Both the position numbers and the translations under genes were made by a program. 64,000 nt of DNA from contig CAZKVJ010000004.1 of NCBI GenBank assembly GCA_964556225.1, positions 1 to 64,000 of the forward strand. Reading direction: 5' to 3'. The DNA is from CAZKVJ01 sp964556225. GTDB taxonomy: Bacteria; Actinomycetota; Acidimicrobiia; Acidimicrobiales; Ilumatobacteraceae. This document shows positions 31,821 to 40,211 of the stretch, in pieces; within the stretch, counting starts at the first letter, position 1; each line of letters starts with the position of its first letter. The notes under the pieces were generated by a model. It was given only the letters and a program-made list of their open reading frames with translations, searched no databases and was not told where the DNA came from.

Positions 31821-33902
31821 ATGAAGCCCACGTGGCGCAACTTCAAGGATGGGGCCATCGACCGACTGCTCGCGTCGCTGCCGCTCGGCGTGTTCGAGGC
31901 GGACCGAGACGGTCGCCTCGTCGCGGCCAACGACGCGTTCCGCGCCTTGGCACTGGGCGACGGACCCCTCCCGGTCGGGGCGGCGCCGTGGTCCAACGCC
32001 CACCCCGGCGACCGCGCTGCCGCCGAGCTGGCCTGGCGACGGTGCCAGGAGCGCAATCTCCCGTTCTCGGTCGAGTTCCGCGTCTGGCGACCCGACGGCG
32101 GGCTGGTGTGGGTGGGCCTGGCCGCAGAGGCGCTGCGTGACCGCGACGGCCAGCTGACCGGCTACATCGGCACCGCCATGGACCACTCCGAGCAGGTGCG
32201 CGAGCGCCAGCTCAACGAGCGGCTCGTCGGCTTGGTGGACGCCAGCCCGGACGCCGTGCTCATCATCGACCGTCACGGCAGCCCGGTGTTCGTGAACGAG
32301 GCGGCCCGCACCCTGCTCGGCATCGCGACCGGTGCCGACGTCGTGCGCGAGCCGCAAGCTCGATCGTTCATGCAGGTGGTGCGCGACCAGCTGCCCCGCG
32401 AGGTGATGACCTCGGCGGAGTCGGCACGGTGGCAGGGCGAGATCGGCTACCGCGACCCCACCGGGTTCATGCGGACGCTGGCCCTCACGATGCTGGTCGA
32501 GCGGGCCGCCGACGGCACCGTCGAGTTCTGGGCCGGCATCGCCCGCGACGTCACCGCCCCCCGCCAGCTCCAGGACGAGCTCATCCATCAAGCCACCCAT
32601 GACGCGCTGACCGGCCTGCCGAACCGCACGCTGTTCCTGCGCAAGCTGGCCGAGGCCATCGAGCGGAGCCGCACCCTCAAGGCGCCCGTCGCGGTGCTCT
32701 TCTTGGACCTCGACAACCTGAAAGACGTCAACGACTCGATCGGCCACGAGGTCGGCGACGTGCTGCTGTCCACCGTGAGCCGGCGGCTCGTGTCGGCCAC
32801 GCGACCGTCCGACGTCGTCGGGCGCATCGGCGGGGACGAGTTCGTGATGCTCTGCGAGGGCGTCGCCGACGAGCACGTCGCCATGGACCTTGCCGAGCGG
32901 GTCCGTCACAGCGTGACCGGCCGGCTGATGCTCATGGGCAACGAGGTGTTCACCAGCGCCAGCGTCGGGGTGGCGATGGTGTCACCGAGCATGCTGGGCG
33001 ACGAGACGCCGGCCGAGGCCGCTGTCACCCTGCTGCGCAACGCCGACACCGCCATGTACCGGGCCAAGCAGCGTGGCCGGGCCCGCTGCGAGGTGTTCAC
33101 CGACGAGATGCGCCACGTCGCGCGCGAGCGGGTGCAGCTGGCGGCGGGTCTCGAGCGGGCCATGGCGAACGGCGAGCTGCGCCTCGTCTACCAACCGATC
33201 GTGTCGGCGCACACCGGACGCATCGCCGGGGGCGAGGCGCTGCTGCGTTGGGACCACCCCGACCGAGGCGTGCTCACGCCGCCGTCGTTCGTCGACCTCG
33301 CCGAGGAGTCCGGCCTGATCGTCCCCATCGGTGACTGGGTGGTGCGTCAGGCCGCCGTCGACACCCGCGCCTGGCTCGACGCCGGGCTGGTGGACCGCAG
33401 CTTCGTCGTGCACGTCAACGTCACCGCCCGCCAGCTCGCCGACTCGATCTTCGTCGAGCGGGTGCTCTCCACGCTGCGCGAGCTCGAGCTGGATCCGAGC
33501 ACCCTCGACCTCGAGTTCACGGAGCGGACCATGCTCGACGAGAACCCGGGCGTGCTGCGCAGCATCCATGCGCTGAAGCGCTACGGCGTCCGTCTCGGCA
33601 TCGACGACTTCGGCACCGGGTACTCGTCGCTGTCGTACCTGCGCCGTTTCCCGGCCGACTTCTTGAAGCTCGACGGCAGCTTCGTCGGCGACCTGGGTGC
33701 CAGCGGCAACGAGGACCCGATCGTGCGCTCGGTGATCCAGCTGGCCCACTCGCTCGACATGGCGGTGATCGCCGAGTGGGTCACCACCGACGACCAGCTC
33801 AACCGGCTGCGACTCCTGGGCTGTGACTTCGTCCAGGGCCATCGCCTCGGTGAACCGGTGCCGGCCGAGGAGTTCAGCGTCCTGCCCCGCCTGCGCGTCT
33901 GA
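31821..33902 (+). CDS. PAS-GGDEF-EAL cyclic-di-GMP signalling protein
   Basis: 693-aa soluble protein with two PAS-type sensor domains (about residues 15-120 and 135-245), a GGDEF domain (RIGGDEFVML near residue 337; intact) and an EAL domain (GGEALLRW near 471, EFTE, GIDDFGTGYSS near 594). The last EAL motif reads AEWVTT instead of AEGVET, so phosphodiesterase activity may be altered. It likely makes and/or breaks c-di-GMP, which commonly controls polysaccharide and adhesion. No -10 at the usual leaderless spacing was seen. Confidence 0.94.
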   Translation: MKPTWRNFKDGAIDRLLASLPLGVFEADRDGRLVAANDAFRALALGDGPLPVGAAPWSNAHPGDRAAAELAWRRCQERNLPFSVEFRVWRPDGGLVWVGLAAEALRDRDGQLTGYIGTAMDHSEQVRERQLNERLVGLVDASPDAVLIIDRHGSPVFVNEAARTLLGIATGADVVREPQARSFMQVVRDQLPREVMTSAESARWQGEIGYRDPTGFMRTLALTMLVERAADGTVEFWAGIARDVTAPRQLQDELIHQATHDALTGLPNRTLFLRKLAEAIERSRTLKAPVAVLFLDLDNLKDVNDSIGHEVGDVLLSTVSRRLVSATRPSDVVGRIGGDEFVMLCEGVADEHVAMDLAERVRHSVTGRLMLMGNEVFTSASVGVAMVSPSMLGDETPAEAAVTLLRNADTAMYRAKQRGRARCEVFTDEMRHVARERVQLAAGLERAMANGELRLVYQPIVSAHTGRIAGGEALLRWDHPDRGVLTPPSFVDLAEESGLIVPIGDWVVRQAAVDTRAWLDAGLVDRSFVVHVNVTARQLADSIFVERVLSTLRELELDPSTLDLEFTERTMLDENPGVLRSIHALKRYGVRLGIDDFGTGYSSLSYLRRFPADFLKLDGSFVGDLGASGNEDPIVRSVIQLAHSLDMAVIAEWVTTDDQLNRLRLLGCDFVQGHRLGEPVPAEEFSVLPRLRV

Positions 33903-33931
33903 CCCGCGGTGCTCGGCGACGCCTGCGCCGG

Positions 33932-33937
33932 TACCGT
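33932..33937 (+). promoter_or_regulatory. Leaderless -10 (TACCGT) of a small ORF and the rhomboid gene
   Basis: TACCGT, 7 nt before the GTG at 33945. Confidence 0.55.
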
Positions 33938-33944
33938 GCCGGCC

Positions 33945-34055
33945 GTGACCGACACGCCGGCCCGCGCGACCCCGGAGGAGATCGGCATCGAGCGCGCCGT
34001 TGCGCTGCCCTGGTGGGACGACGAACGGGCCGGCCAGGAGGCCCCGCAGCAATGA
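33945..34055 (+). CDS. Small protein, 36 aa, coupled to the rhomboid gene
   Basis: GTG start 7 nt after a TACCGT -10 box gives a 36-residue acidic peptide beginning VTDTPARATPEEIGIERA and containing ALPWWDDERAG. Its TGA overlaps the ATG of the rhomboid gene (ATGA), as real operon partners do here. No family recognised; a leader peptide or small partner of the membrane protease is possible. Too short for routine gene calling. Confidence 0.55.
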   Translation: MTDTPARATPEEIGIERAVALPWWDDERAGQEAPQQ

Positions 34056-34903
34056 CGGTGCCGTCCGCGCCGCTCCCCCCGCCGACGCTCCCCCGCTGCT
34101 ACCGGCACCCCGACCGCGAGACCGGGCGCAGCTGCACCCGCTGCGGACGGCCGGCGTGCAGCGAGTGTCTCGTCGCGGCGTCGGTCGGCTCCCAGTGCCC
34201 GGAGTGCCGCAAGGCCGCCCGGCCGGACACCCGCACGCGTGTGCGGTACTGGAACGCCCGCCAGCCGCTGCTCGTGACGTACACGCTGATCGGGCTGAAC
34301 GTCGCCGTGTTCGTCTGGGTCGTGCTCGGCGACACCCGAGCGCTCTCGTCCAGCTCCGCGACCTCGCGCCAGTACGACCTCGGGCTCTCGGAGTTCTTCT
34401 TGCAGCAGGGCGAGTGGTACCGGATGGTCACCAGCGGGTTCTTGCACTTCGGGATGTTCCACCTGTTCTTGAACATGCTCCTGCTGTTCCAGCTCGGCGC
34501 CTTGCTCGAGCCGGCGATCGGGCGGACCCGATTCGCGCTGCTCTACTTCGCCGCCCTGTTGGGCGGAGCGGCAGGCGCCATGCTGCTGCAGCCAGAGGCG
34601 TTCCACGGTGGTGCGTCCGGCGCCGTGTTCGGGCTCATGGGCGCGGCGGTGGTGGGGATGTACCAGCGCGGCGTCAGCCCGCTGCGCAGCGGCATCGGCA
34701 TCACGCTCGCGCTCAACCTGATGATCACCTTCACCATCCCGGGGATCTCCATCGGCGGCCATCTCGGTGGCGCCGTGGCCGGTGGCCTCGCCGCCCTGGC
34801 GGTGCTGGCACCATCGTGGAAGGGCGTGCCGCACTGGCTCACCTATGCGGCTCCCGTGGGGGTGATCGTGGCATCGCTCGCCATCACCGTCGCGGTCGTG
34901 TGA
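34052..34903 (+). CDS. Rhomboid-family intramembrane serine protease with N-terminal zinc-finger
   Basis: 283-aa membrane protease. The N-terminal 60 residues contain a B-box-like cysteine/histidine cluster (CYRHPDRETGRSCTRCGRPACSEC is split here as CYRHPDRETGRSC then TRCGRPACSEC), then about six hydrophobic segments. The catalytic serine is in GGASGAVFGLMG and the histidine in GGHLGGAVAG. It cleaves transmembrane substrates within the bilayer. Start chosen at the ATG overlapping the small upstream ORF. Its stop overlaps the next gene's GTG. Confidence 0.93.
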   Translation: MTVPSAPLPPPTLPRCYRHPDRETGRSCTRCGRPACSECLVAASVGSQCPECRKAARPDTRTRVRYWNARQPLLVTYTLIGLNVAVFVWVVLGDTRALSSSSATSRQYDLGLSEFFLQQGEWYRMVTSGFLHFGMFHLFLNMLLLFQLGALLEPAIGRTRFALLYFAALLGGAAGAMLLQPEAFHGGASGAVFGLMGAAVVGMYQRGVSPLRSGIGITLALNLMITFTIPGISIGGHLGGAVAGGLAALAVLAPSWKGVPHWLTYAAPVGVIVASLAITVAVV

Positions 34904-35469
34904 GCCGCAGCAGCCCTGCCCCACCCCCTCGCTACCGTCCCGGCTGCTTCCCCCTGGTGATCCACCGCCGCGCTCGACGCGGCCGTCCCCGGGAGGTCGT
35001 CGTGTCCCGAGGCCGTCGTCCATCCGGCGCGCCGCCCATCCCCCGCGGGCGCCTCGACCCGATCCGCGATCCGCGATCCGCCCTCGCCGTCTTCGGCCTC
35101 CTCGCCGCCCGCCCCCGGCGCCACGAGACCATGCTCATGGTCCTCGACCGCCATTGGCGGGGCGAGCTCGTCGTCGTGGTCGACGGCACGGACCCGGACG
35201 GCGACCCACCGGACGAACCGCTCATCGACGTGGTCGAGCTCGGTGCTCAGGTGGCGGGCGACACGCTGGGTCCCAAGGCGCTGGGACTCGTCGTCGCCTC
35301 GGTGCGCCGTGGTCGGGACCTGCGCAGCGGCGACACCGAGACGTGGTCGGCCATGGACTCGCTCGCTCGGGAACGCGGGCTGGTGCTCGTGGAGTGGTTC
35401 GTCGCCGCCCCCGGCGGCATCCACTGCCCCCGAGACGTCGCCGGCGACCCGGCGCGGTGGCCGGGGTGA
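34900..35469 (+). CDS. Unknown 189-aa protein, possible degenerate RadC/JAB-like fold
   Basis: Pro/Arg-rich N-terminus, then ETMLMVLDRHWRGELVVVVDG, LGLVVASVRRGRDLRSGDT, and ARERGLVLVEWFVAA. The order of strands is reminiscent of RadC/JAB1 domains, but the metal HxHxxxGxxxxxD pattern is missing, so it would be inactive as a peptidase if related. GTG start overlaps the rhomboid stop (GTGA), making it part of a three-gene unit. Its stop abuts the convergent hydrolase stop as TGATCA. Confidence 0.7.
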   Translation: MSRSSPAPPPRYRPGCFPLVIHRRARRGRPREVVVSRGRRPSGAPPIPRGRLDPIRDPRSALAVFGLLAARPRRHETMLMVLDRHWRGELVVVVDGTDPDGDPPDEPLIDVVELGAQVAGDTLGPKALGLVVASVRRGRDLRSGDTETWSAMDSLARERGLVLVEWFVAAPGGIHCPRDVAGDPARWPG

Positions 35470-36240
35470 TCAGAGGGCGGCCTCGAGTCGCTGGTGGTCC
35501 AGCCAGCCGAGCAGCAGCGCCACGGCCCGCGGATCGTGGCGCAGGCGGTGCCCGGCGCCTGAGATCACCCGCAGCTCGGCCGATCCGTGGGCCTCCGCCA
35601 GCAATCGGGCGTCCTGCACGGGCACGCTCTCGTCGTCGTCGCCGTGGATGACGAGCATCGGGCGGGGCGCGAACCGCCGAGCGCCGTCGATCGGCCGGAA
35701 CCGGCGGAACTCCCGGCTCCACTCGTCGAAGGCCGGCGGGAAGCCGGGGCGCCGTATGGCGCCGATCTCGCGGGCATGCTCCAGGAACCGACGGGGCTGG
35801 GCCGCCCAATCGTCGAAGTCGGCGCGTGCGCCGAGCAGGGCGCAGCCTCGAACCCGCGGGTCGTCGGCCGCGACGCACACCCCGATCGACCCACCGGTGT
35901 TCGTGCCCACCAGCCAGATGCCGGTGGGGTTGGCCGCAGCGATCAGGTGGTCGATGGCCGCCCGCAGGTCGTCGACCCACCCCTGCAGCGAGAAGTCGCC
36001 TTCGCTGTCGCCGCACCCCCGGAACGTGAAGGTCATCGCCGCCCATCCGAGCTGGTTCGCGATCCGGTCGATGAGCTGCGGGAACGTCCCGGCCGACTGC
36101 CGTGCGTCGAGCGGGCCGATCGGGAACCCGTGGCACAAGATGAGCCCGGGCAGGGGCTCGTCGCGACCGACGGGACGAGCGAGGTAGCAGGCCAGCTCGT
36201 TGCCGCCGGAGCGGAACCTCGCGTTCATGTCCCCAGACAT
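35470..36240 (-). CDS. Alpha/beta-hydrolase with Asn at the nucleophile position
   Basis: 256-aa alpha/beta-hydrolase-fold protein. ILCHGFPIG gives the oxyanion loop, RGCGDSEGDF follows strand 4, and HGDDDESVP and GAGHRLRHD supply the acid and histidine. The nucleophile elbow reads GTNTGG instead of GxSxG, so the serine is replaced by asparagine and classical esterase chemistry is doubtful. ATG at 36240, 25 bp after the stop of the upstream 75-aa gene, so probably the second gene of an operon. Confidence 0.88.
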   Translation of the reverse strand: MSGDMNARFRSGGNELACYLARPVGRDEPLPGLILCHGFPIGPLDARQSAGTFPQLIDRIANQLGWAAMTFTFRGCGDSEGDFSLQGWVDDLRAAIDHLIAAANPTGIWLVGTNTGGSIGVCVAADDPRVRGCALLGARADFDDWAAQPRRFLEHAREIGAIRRPGFPPAFDEWSREFRRFRPIDGARRFAPRPMLVIHGDDDESVPVQDARLLAEAHGSAELRVISGAGHRLRHDPRAVALLLGWLDHQRLEAAL

Positions 36241-36265
36241 GGCGCACCCTGCGGCGCCGCGGCCG

Positions 36266-36493
36266 TCAGGCCTGGCGGGGCAGGCGCTTGCGCCGGCGCA
36301 TGCCCGGTCGGGCGAGCGTGTAGCCGCGGTTGCGGGCCTCGGCCTCCGTGTCGGGTCCGAAGCAGATCCCCACGTCTTCGCGGACGATCTCGTCGATCAC
36401 CGCCGCGTCGTCCCAGGTGTCGAGGTCGTACACGAGCTGGGTGCGCTTGTCGCCGAGGTAGCGGGTGTGCTCGAACCGGGTCGGACGCTCCAT
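36266..36493 (-). CDS. Small protein, 75 aa
   Basis: 75-residue protein opening MERPTRFEHTRYLGDKRTQ, with YDLDTWDDAAVIDEIVRE and ICFGPDTEAEARNRGY in the middle, and a basic C-terminus RRRKRLPRQA. ATG at 36493 lies 8 nt after a TACCGT -10 box. It is upstream of the alpha/beta-hydrolase. No family recognised; the look is of a conserved small soluble protein, possibly nucleic-acid binding through its basic tail. Confidence 0.7.
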   Translation of the reverse strand: MERPTRFEHTRYLGDKRTQLVYDLDTWDDAAVIDEIVREDVGICFGPDTEAEARNRGYTLARPGMRRRKRLPRQA

Positions 36494-36501
36494 GGCGTGC
36501 G

Positions 36502-36507
36502 ACGGTA
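36502..36507 (-). promoter_or_regulatory. Leaderless -10 (TACCGT) of the 75-aa gene
   Basis: TACCGT on the minus strand, 8 nt before the ATG at 36493. Confidence 0.55.
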
Positions 36508-36608
36508 GCGGAGCGCGTCGGGCTTGGCGGCATGGCGAGCGGCGCAGTACGTTCCGTGATGCAACCGAGGCAGGGGCCTCCCGCCCCGCCCGTCGGTGAG
36601 GGGGACCG

Positions 36609-37289
36609 GTGCGATCAGATGTCGACCACATCGAGTTCTTCCACGACCCGATCTGCCCGTGGGCATACCAGACGTCGCGCTGGATCCGTGAGGTCCGCCG
36701 GCTCGCCGGCCTGGAGATCACGTGGCGGTTCTTCAGCTTGGAGGAGATCAACCGCCCCGAGGGCAAGCGGCACCCGTGGGAGCGCCCGATCGCCTACGGC
36801 TGGACCCCCATGCGGGTCGGCGCCTGGTTGCGCCGCCGCGATCCAGCGTGGGGCGATGCCTGGTACGAGGCGTGCGGGCGCGCCCTGCACGAGGAGGCCC
36901 GCCGGCCGTACGAGCCCCACGTGGCTCGCCAGCTGCTCGCCGACATCGGTGCCCCGACCGAGGCCTGGGACGAGGCGCTCGCCGACCCCACCACCCACGA
37001 CGACGTCCACGCCGACCATCGCGAGGCGGTCGAGCGCCACGGCGGCTTTGGCGTGCCCATCCTCGTGCTGCCCTCCGGCCGGGCGGTGTTCGGGCCGGTG
37101 GTCGTTCCGGCGCCGATGGGCGACGAGGCGCTGGCGCTGTGGGAGCTGACGCTGGCCTACGCCCGCTTCCCCGGTCTCTACGAGCTGAAGACCCCCAAGA
37201 CCGCCGATGATCTCACGGCGATCGCGCACGCCTTCCGCCCCTACCTGAGGGGACGCCAGTGGGAGAGCGTGCAGAACCCGGCCCCATGA
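36609..37289 (+). CDS. DsbA-family thioredoxin-fold protein
   Basis: 226-aa DsbA-like protein. EFFHDPICPWAYQTSRWIRE holds a CPWA site with one cysteine, and GGFGVPILVLPSG the cis-proline loop. No signal peptide, so cytoplasmic; similar proteins are annotated as DsbA/2-hydroxychromene-carboxylate-isomerase-like. GTG at 36609 follows a GGGGGA sequence. The next gene, an MDMPI-type protein, starts 18 bp after its stop, suggesting a thiol-related two-gene unit (inference). Confidence 0.87.
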   Translation: MRSDVDHIEFFHDPICPWAYQTSRWIREVRRLAGLEITWRFFSLEEINRPEGKRHPWERPIAYGWTPMRVGAWLRRRDPAWGDAWYEACGRALHEEARRPYEPHVARQLLADIGAPTEAWDEALADPTTHDDVHADHREAVERHGGFGVPILVLPSGRAVFGPVVVPAPMGDEALALWELTLAYARFPGLYELKTPKTADDLTAIAHAFRPYLRGRQWESVQNPAP

Positions 37290-37307
37290 CCACCCCGAGG
37301 TGAGCCC

Positions 37308-38114
37308 GTGATCCCCACCGACACCATCGACACACTCGACGCCGTCTTCACCAGCCTCAGCCAGCTGGGCGCGACGCTCGACGAGGCGGCGTGGAAGTCG
37401 CCCACCGACTGCCCGGGCTGGACGGTGCAGGACCACCTCTCCCACCTCATCGGCATCGAGCGGATGCTCGAAGGCCTTCCTGGCGCCGAAGTCGAGCTGC
37501 CGCCGTCACCGCACGTGAAGAACCCCATCGGCGAGATGAACGAGCGCGAGGTCGAGGCTCGCCGGGCCAGGACGGGCGCCGAGGTGCTCGCCGAGTGGGA
37601 CGAGATCGCGGCCCGACGGCTGGCCACGCTGCGCGCCGCGGACGACGCCTACTTCGCGCAGGAGACGATGACGCCCACCGGGCCCGGCACGATCGCCGAC
37701 TTCCTGCACATCCGCGTCCTGGACTGCTGGGTCCACGAGCAGGACATGCGCCGGGCCACGGGCCATCCCGGCAACCTCGCCGGCCCCGCCGCCGAGCACA
37801 CGATCGACCGGCTCATCCGCACCATCCCGATCGTCGTCGGCAAGCGGGCTCGCACCCCCGAGGGAGCGACGGTGGTCCTGCGCCTCACCGGGCCGGTCGA
37901 GCGGACCATCCCGGTGACCGTCGTCGACGGTCGGGCGAAGGTGGTCGACGCCGTGGCCGGCGACGCAGCCGCCGACATCTCGATGGACAGCGAGGCGTTC
38001 GTCGTGCTGGCCACGGGCCGGGCCGAGGCCGGGGCACTCGCCGATCGCTGGTCGGTCACCGGCGACCGAGCCCTCGGCGAGGCCGTCGTGACCAACCTCA
38101 ACATGATGATCTGA
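37308..38114 (+). CDS. Mycothiol-dependent maleylpyruvate isomerase-family protein
   Basis: 268-aa MDMPI/DinB-fold protein. SPTDCPGWTVQDHLSHLIGIE carries the first metal histidine region (written in parts: TDCPGWTVQDHLSHL and IGIE), and RVLDCWVHEQDMRRA the HExxxR site. The C-terminal domain (VVLRLTGPVERTIPVTVVDG, then ADISMDSEAFVVLATGR) is the SCP2-like MDMPI_C part. It is predicted to use mycothiol as cofactor. Probable operon with the DsbA-like gene. Confidence 0.9.
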   Translation: MIPTDTIDTLDAVFTSLSQLGATLDEAAWKSPTDCPGWTVQDHLSHLIGIERMLEGLPGAEVELPPSPHVKNPIGEMNEREVEARRARTGAEVLAEWDEIAARRLATLRAADDAYFAQETMTPTGPGTIADFLHIRVLDCWVHEQDMRRATGHPGNLAGPAAEHTIDRLIRTIPIVVGKRARTPEGATVVLRLTGPVERTIPVTVVDGRAKVVDAVAGDAAADISMDSEAFVVLATGRAEAGALADRWSVTGDRALGEAVVTNLNMMI

Positions 38115-38127
38115 CACTGATGTGAGC

Positions 38128-38595
38128 TCAGGGACGGGGGACGTCCGGGTCGTCGGCGACGGGTCCCACGGCGCCGATGGCGTCGAAGTAGGCGAGATGG
38201 GCCTCGACGACGTGCACGACGTCGACGTCGTCGAGGATCTCGATCCCCTCCGCCTCAGCCGCACCGAGCAGGTACGCGGTGACGTCGTCCTCGACGACGA
38301 CCACCGGCTGGTCGATGTCCTGCGGCCGGTCGATGACGTCGTCGGGTTGGAGCCCCTTGCGGTGGAGCCAGCGCAGGTGTGCCACGAGCAGCCGCTCGAG
38401 CTCTGCCGGGGTCAGCCGCGCCTGGGTCTCCTCGGGGAGGCGGTCGGCCACGAACTGGAGCGCTTCGTCGGGCTGGTACACGGCACGTGGTGCGACCGCG
38501 TCGAGCCGGCGGGCCTCACGACCGACGACGGCAGCGGCGATGGCGAACACCACCACGCCGGCCAGCACCACGAACAGCCACGTGAGCGCATCCAC
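38128..38595 (-). CDS. Hypothetical membrane-anchored protein, 155 aa
   Basis: One N-terminal membrane segment (LTWLFVVLAGVVVFAIAAAV) followed by a cytoplasmic acidic domain with AVYQPDEALQFVADRLPEE and ERLLVAHLRWLHRKGLQ. The GTG at 38595 is supported by TAGGTT 7 nt upstream; a longer GTG start at 38625 is possible but lies beyond that box. Convergent with the MDMPI gene and divergent from the GT-C-like gene. No family recognised. Confidence 0.75.
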   Translation of the reverse strand: MDALTWLFVVLAGVVVFAIAAAVVGREARRLDAVAPRAVYQPDEALQFVADRLPEETQARLTPAELERLLVAHLRWLHRKGLQPDDVIDRPQDIDQPVVVVEDDVTAYLLGAAEAEGIEILDDVDVVHVVEAHLAYFDAIGAVGPVADDPDVPRP

Positions 38596-38602
38596 GACGC
38601 CG

Positions 38603-38608
38603 AACCTA
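38603..38608 (-). promoter_or_regulatory. Leaderless -10 (TAGGTT) of the membrane-anchored protein
   Basis: TAGGTT on the minus strand, 7 nt before the GTG at 38595. Confidence 0.55.
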
Positions 38609-38657
38609 CCGGTCGGGCAATCCACGAACCCCGTCCGGTCGCGGCCATACTGCGGCC

Positions 38658-40211
38658 GTGCGCCGACCGACCCGAGCCGTGCTGGGCGCCGTCGCGCTCG
38701 GCGGCTTGGTGGCAGCGATCGCCGCCGTGGCGGTCGCCCTGCACCGCCAGGGCCACGCGCTGGGCGACGACTACGCCCTGTACCTCCGCCAGGCTCGCAG
38801 CCTCTTCGACGGCGACCCCGCGCAGGTGGTGAGCGACAACCGGTTCACGGTGCTCAACTCCAAGGGACGCATCAGCCCCTACGCCTACCCGTGGGGCTGG
38901 CCGCTGGTGCTCGCCCCGTTCGTCCACCTCTGGGGGCTCGACTACGACCGCCTCAAGCTGGTCGTGGTGGCGCTGCTGTGCGCCTGGCTGGTGCTCTTCC
39001 ACGGCATCGTCCGCCGGCGCGGCGGCCGCACGATGGCCCTGCTCCTGGTGGCAGCCGTCGGGCTCTCGACCGCCTACCTGGAGTACACCGACCGGCTCCT
39101 GTCCGAGTACCCGTACCTGGTCGCCGTCGCCGCGGCGGTCTGGTGGATCGATCGGATCCAGCGCCACGAGCTGCTCGACCGAGCGCCACTCGGGGAGCTC
39201 GCTGCGCTGGGCGTGATGAGCGCCGTCGCGTTCAACGTCCGCCGCGAAGGGGTGGTGCTGGTCGGTGTCATCGCCGCCACGCAGGTGGCCGCGCTGGCGC
39301 TGCGAGCCGAGCAGGAGCGAGACGCCGGCGGGCGGCGAGCTGCGGTGCTGCGCCGGCTCCTCTGGCCCCGACTGGCCATGCCGTACGGCGCCTTCGCGGC
39401 CACGGTCGTGCTGGCCCAGCTGCTGCTGCCCACCGACCTCCTCCCGGACAACGGCGACGGTCCCGGCTACATCGACGACCGCCTGTGGCACGACTACCCG
39501 GCCGTGCTCACCAGCCAGCTCGGCCTGGGGTCGCACCGGTCCCTCGGCCTCGCGCTCGTCGCCCTCGCCCTGGTCGGGGTCGTCGTGCGGTGCTGGCGGT
39601 CCCCGGCCACCGACGTCCCCCTCGCCGCGCTCATGGTCCTGTCGGCCGTCGCCGTCAGCACGCACTTCCGCCTCGTCGAGCGCTACTACCTGCAGGTCAC
39701 CCCCTGGGTCCTGTACTTCGCCGTCTCGGCGCTCGCGACGGCGGCGCTCGCGGTGTCGGCGAGACGACCACGCTGGGGTCCGTGGCTCGTGCGAGCGACC
39801 GTCGCCGTGCCGCTCCTCGCCCTCGTCGCCGTGCACGTCGCGGTGGTGCCGGGCGATGTCGCCGACGCCCGCGACTTCGACCGGGCCGGACGCGTCCAGA
39901 TCGGCCCGACCCACCCGGACTACCTGCCCGTCTTCGACGCCGTGCGCACCTACACGGCGCCTGACGACGTCGTCGCCTTCTTCAAGGCGCGCACGATGAC
40001 GCTGCTGACCGAGCGCCGGGCTATCCAGGGCGACGACCTGGAGATGGTGCTGCGCAACGCCGACTGGTTCGCGATGCAACGAGGCTCGACCCGGTCCCAG
40101 CCCCTGCTCAGCCCGTCAGCGGCCGAGGAGGCAGGGCTCACGGCGGTGTGGCAGGACGAGCACTGGGTCCTGTGGCGGGTCGACGGCCCAGCCGCCCCCG
40201 CGCAGGACTAG
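38658..40211 (+). CDS. GT-C-fold-like membrane glycosyltransferase
   Basis: 517-aa protein with about ten hydrophobic segments and a soluble C-terminal part. The first periplasmic loop has DDYALYLRQARSL, the acidic motif typical of GT39/GT-C enzymes that use polyprenyl-phosphate sugars; SPYAYPWGWPLVLAPF follows. GTG start at 38658 with a CATACT box 6 nt upstream. The next gene is a GT2 of the polyprenyl-phosphate-mannose-synthase kind, which could supply its donor. Its TAG stop is shared with that gene's -10 box. Confidence 0.82.
   Translation: MRRPTRAVLGAVALGGLVAAIAAVAVALHRQGHALGDDYALYLRQARSLFDGDPAQVVSDNRFTVLNSKGRISPYAYPWGWPLVLAPFVHLWGLDYDRLKLVVVALLCAWLVLFHGIVRRRGGRTMALLLVAAVGLSTAYLEYTDRLLSEYPYLVAVAAAVWWIDRIQRHELLDRAPLGELAALGVMSAVAFNVRREGVVLVGVIAATQVAALALRAEQERDAGGRRAAVLRRLLWPRLAMPYGAFAATVVLAQLLLPTDLLPDNGDGPGYIDDRLWHDYPAVLTSQLGLGSHRSLGLALVALALVGVVVRCWRSPATDVPLAALMVLSAVAVSTHFRLVERYYLQVTPWVLYFAVSALATAALAVSARRPRWGPWLVRATVAVPLLALVAVHVAVVPGDVADARDFDRAGRVQIGPTHPDYLPVFDAVRTYTAPDDVVAFFKARTMTLLTERRAIQGDDLEMVLRNADWFAMQRGSTRSQPLLSPSAAEEAGLTAVWQDEHWVLWRVDGPAAPAQD

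Noticed and set aside
36559..36608. A leaderless upstream ORF before the DsbA-like gene (TACGTT, then ATG at 36559)
   Set aside because: The ATG is out of frame and the ORF runs far into the gene in a shadow frame; the spacer of 5 nt is also shorter than usual.
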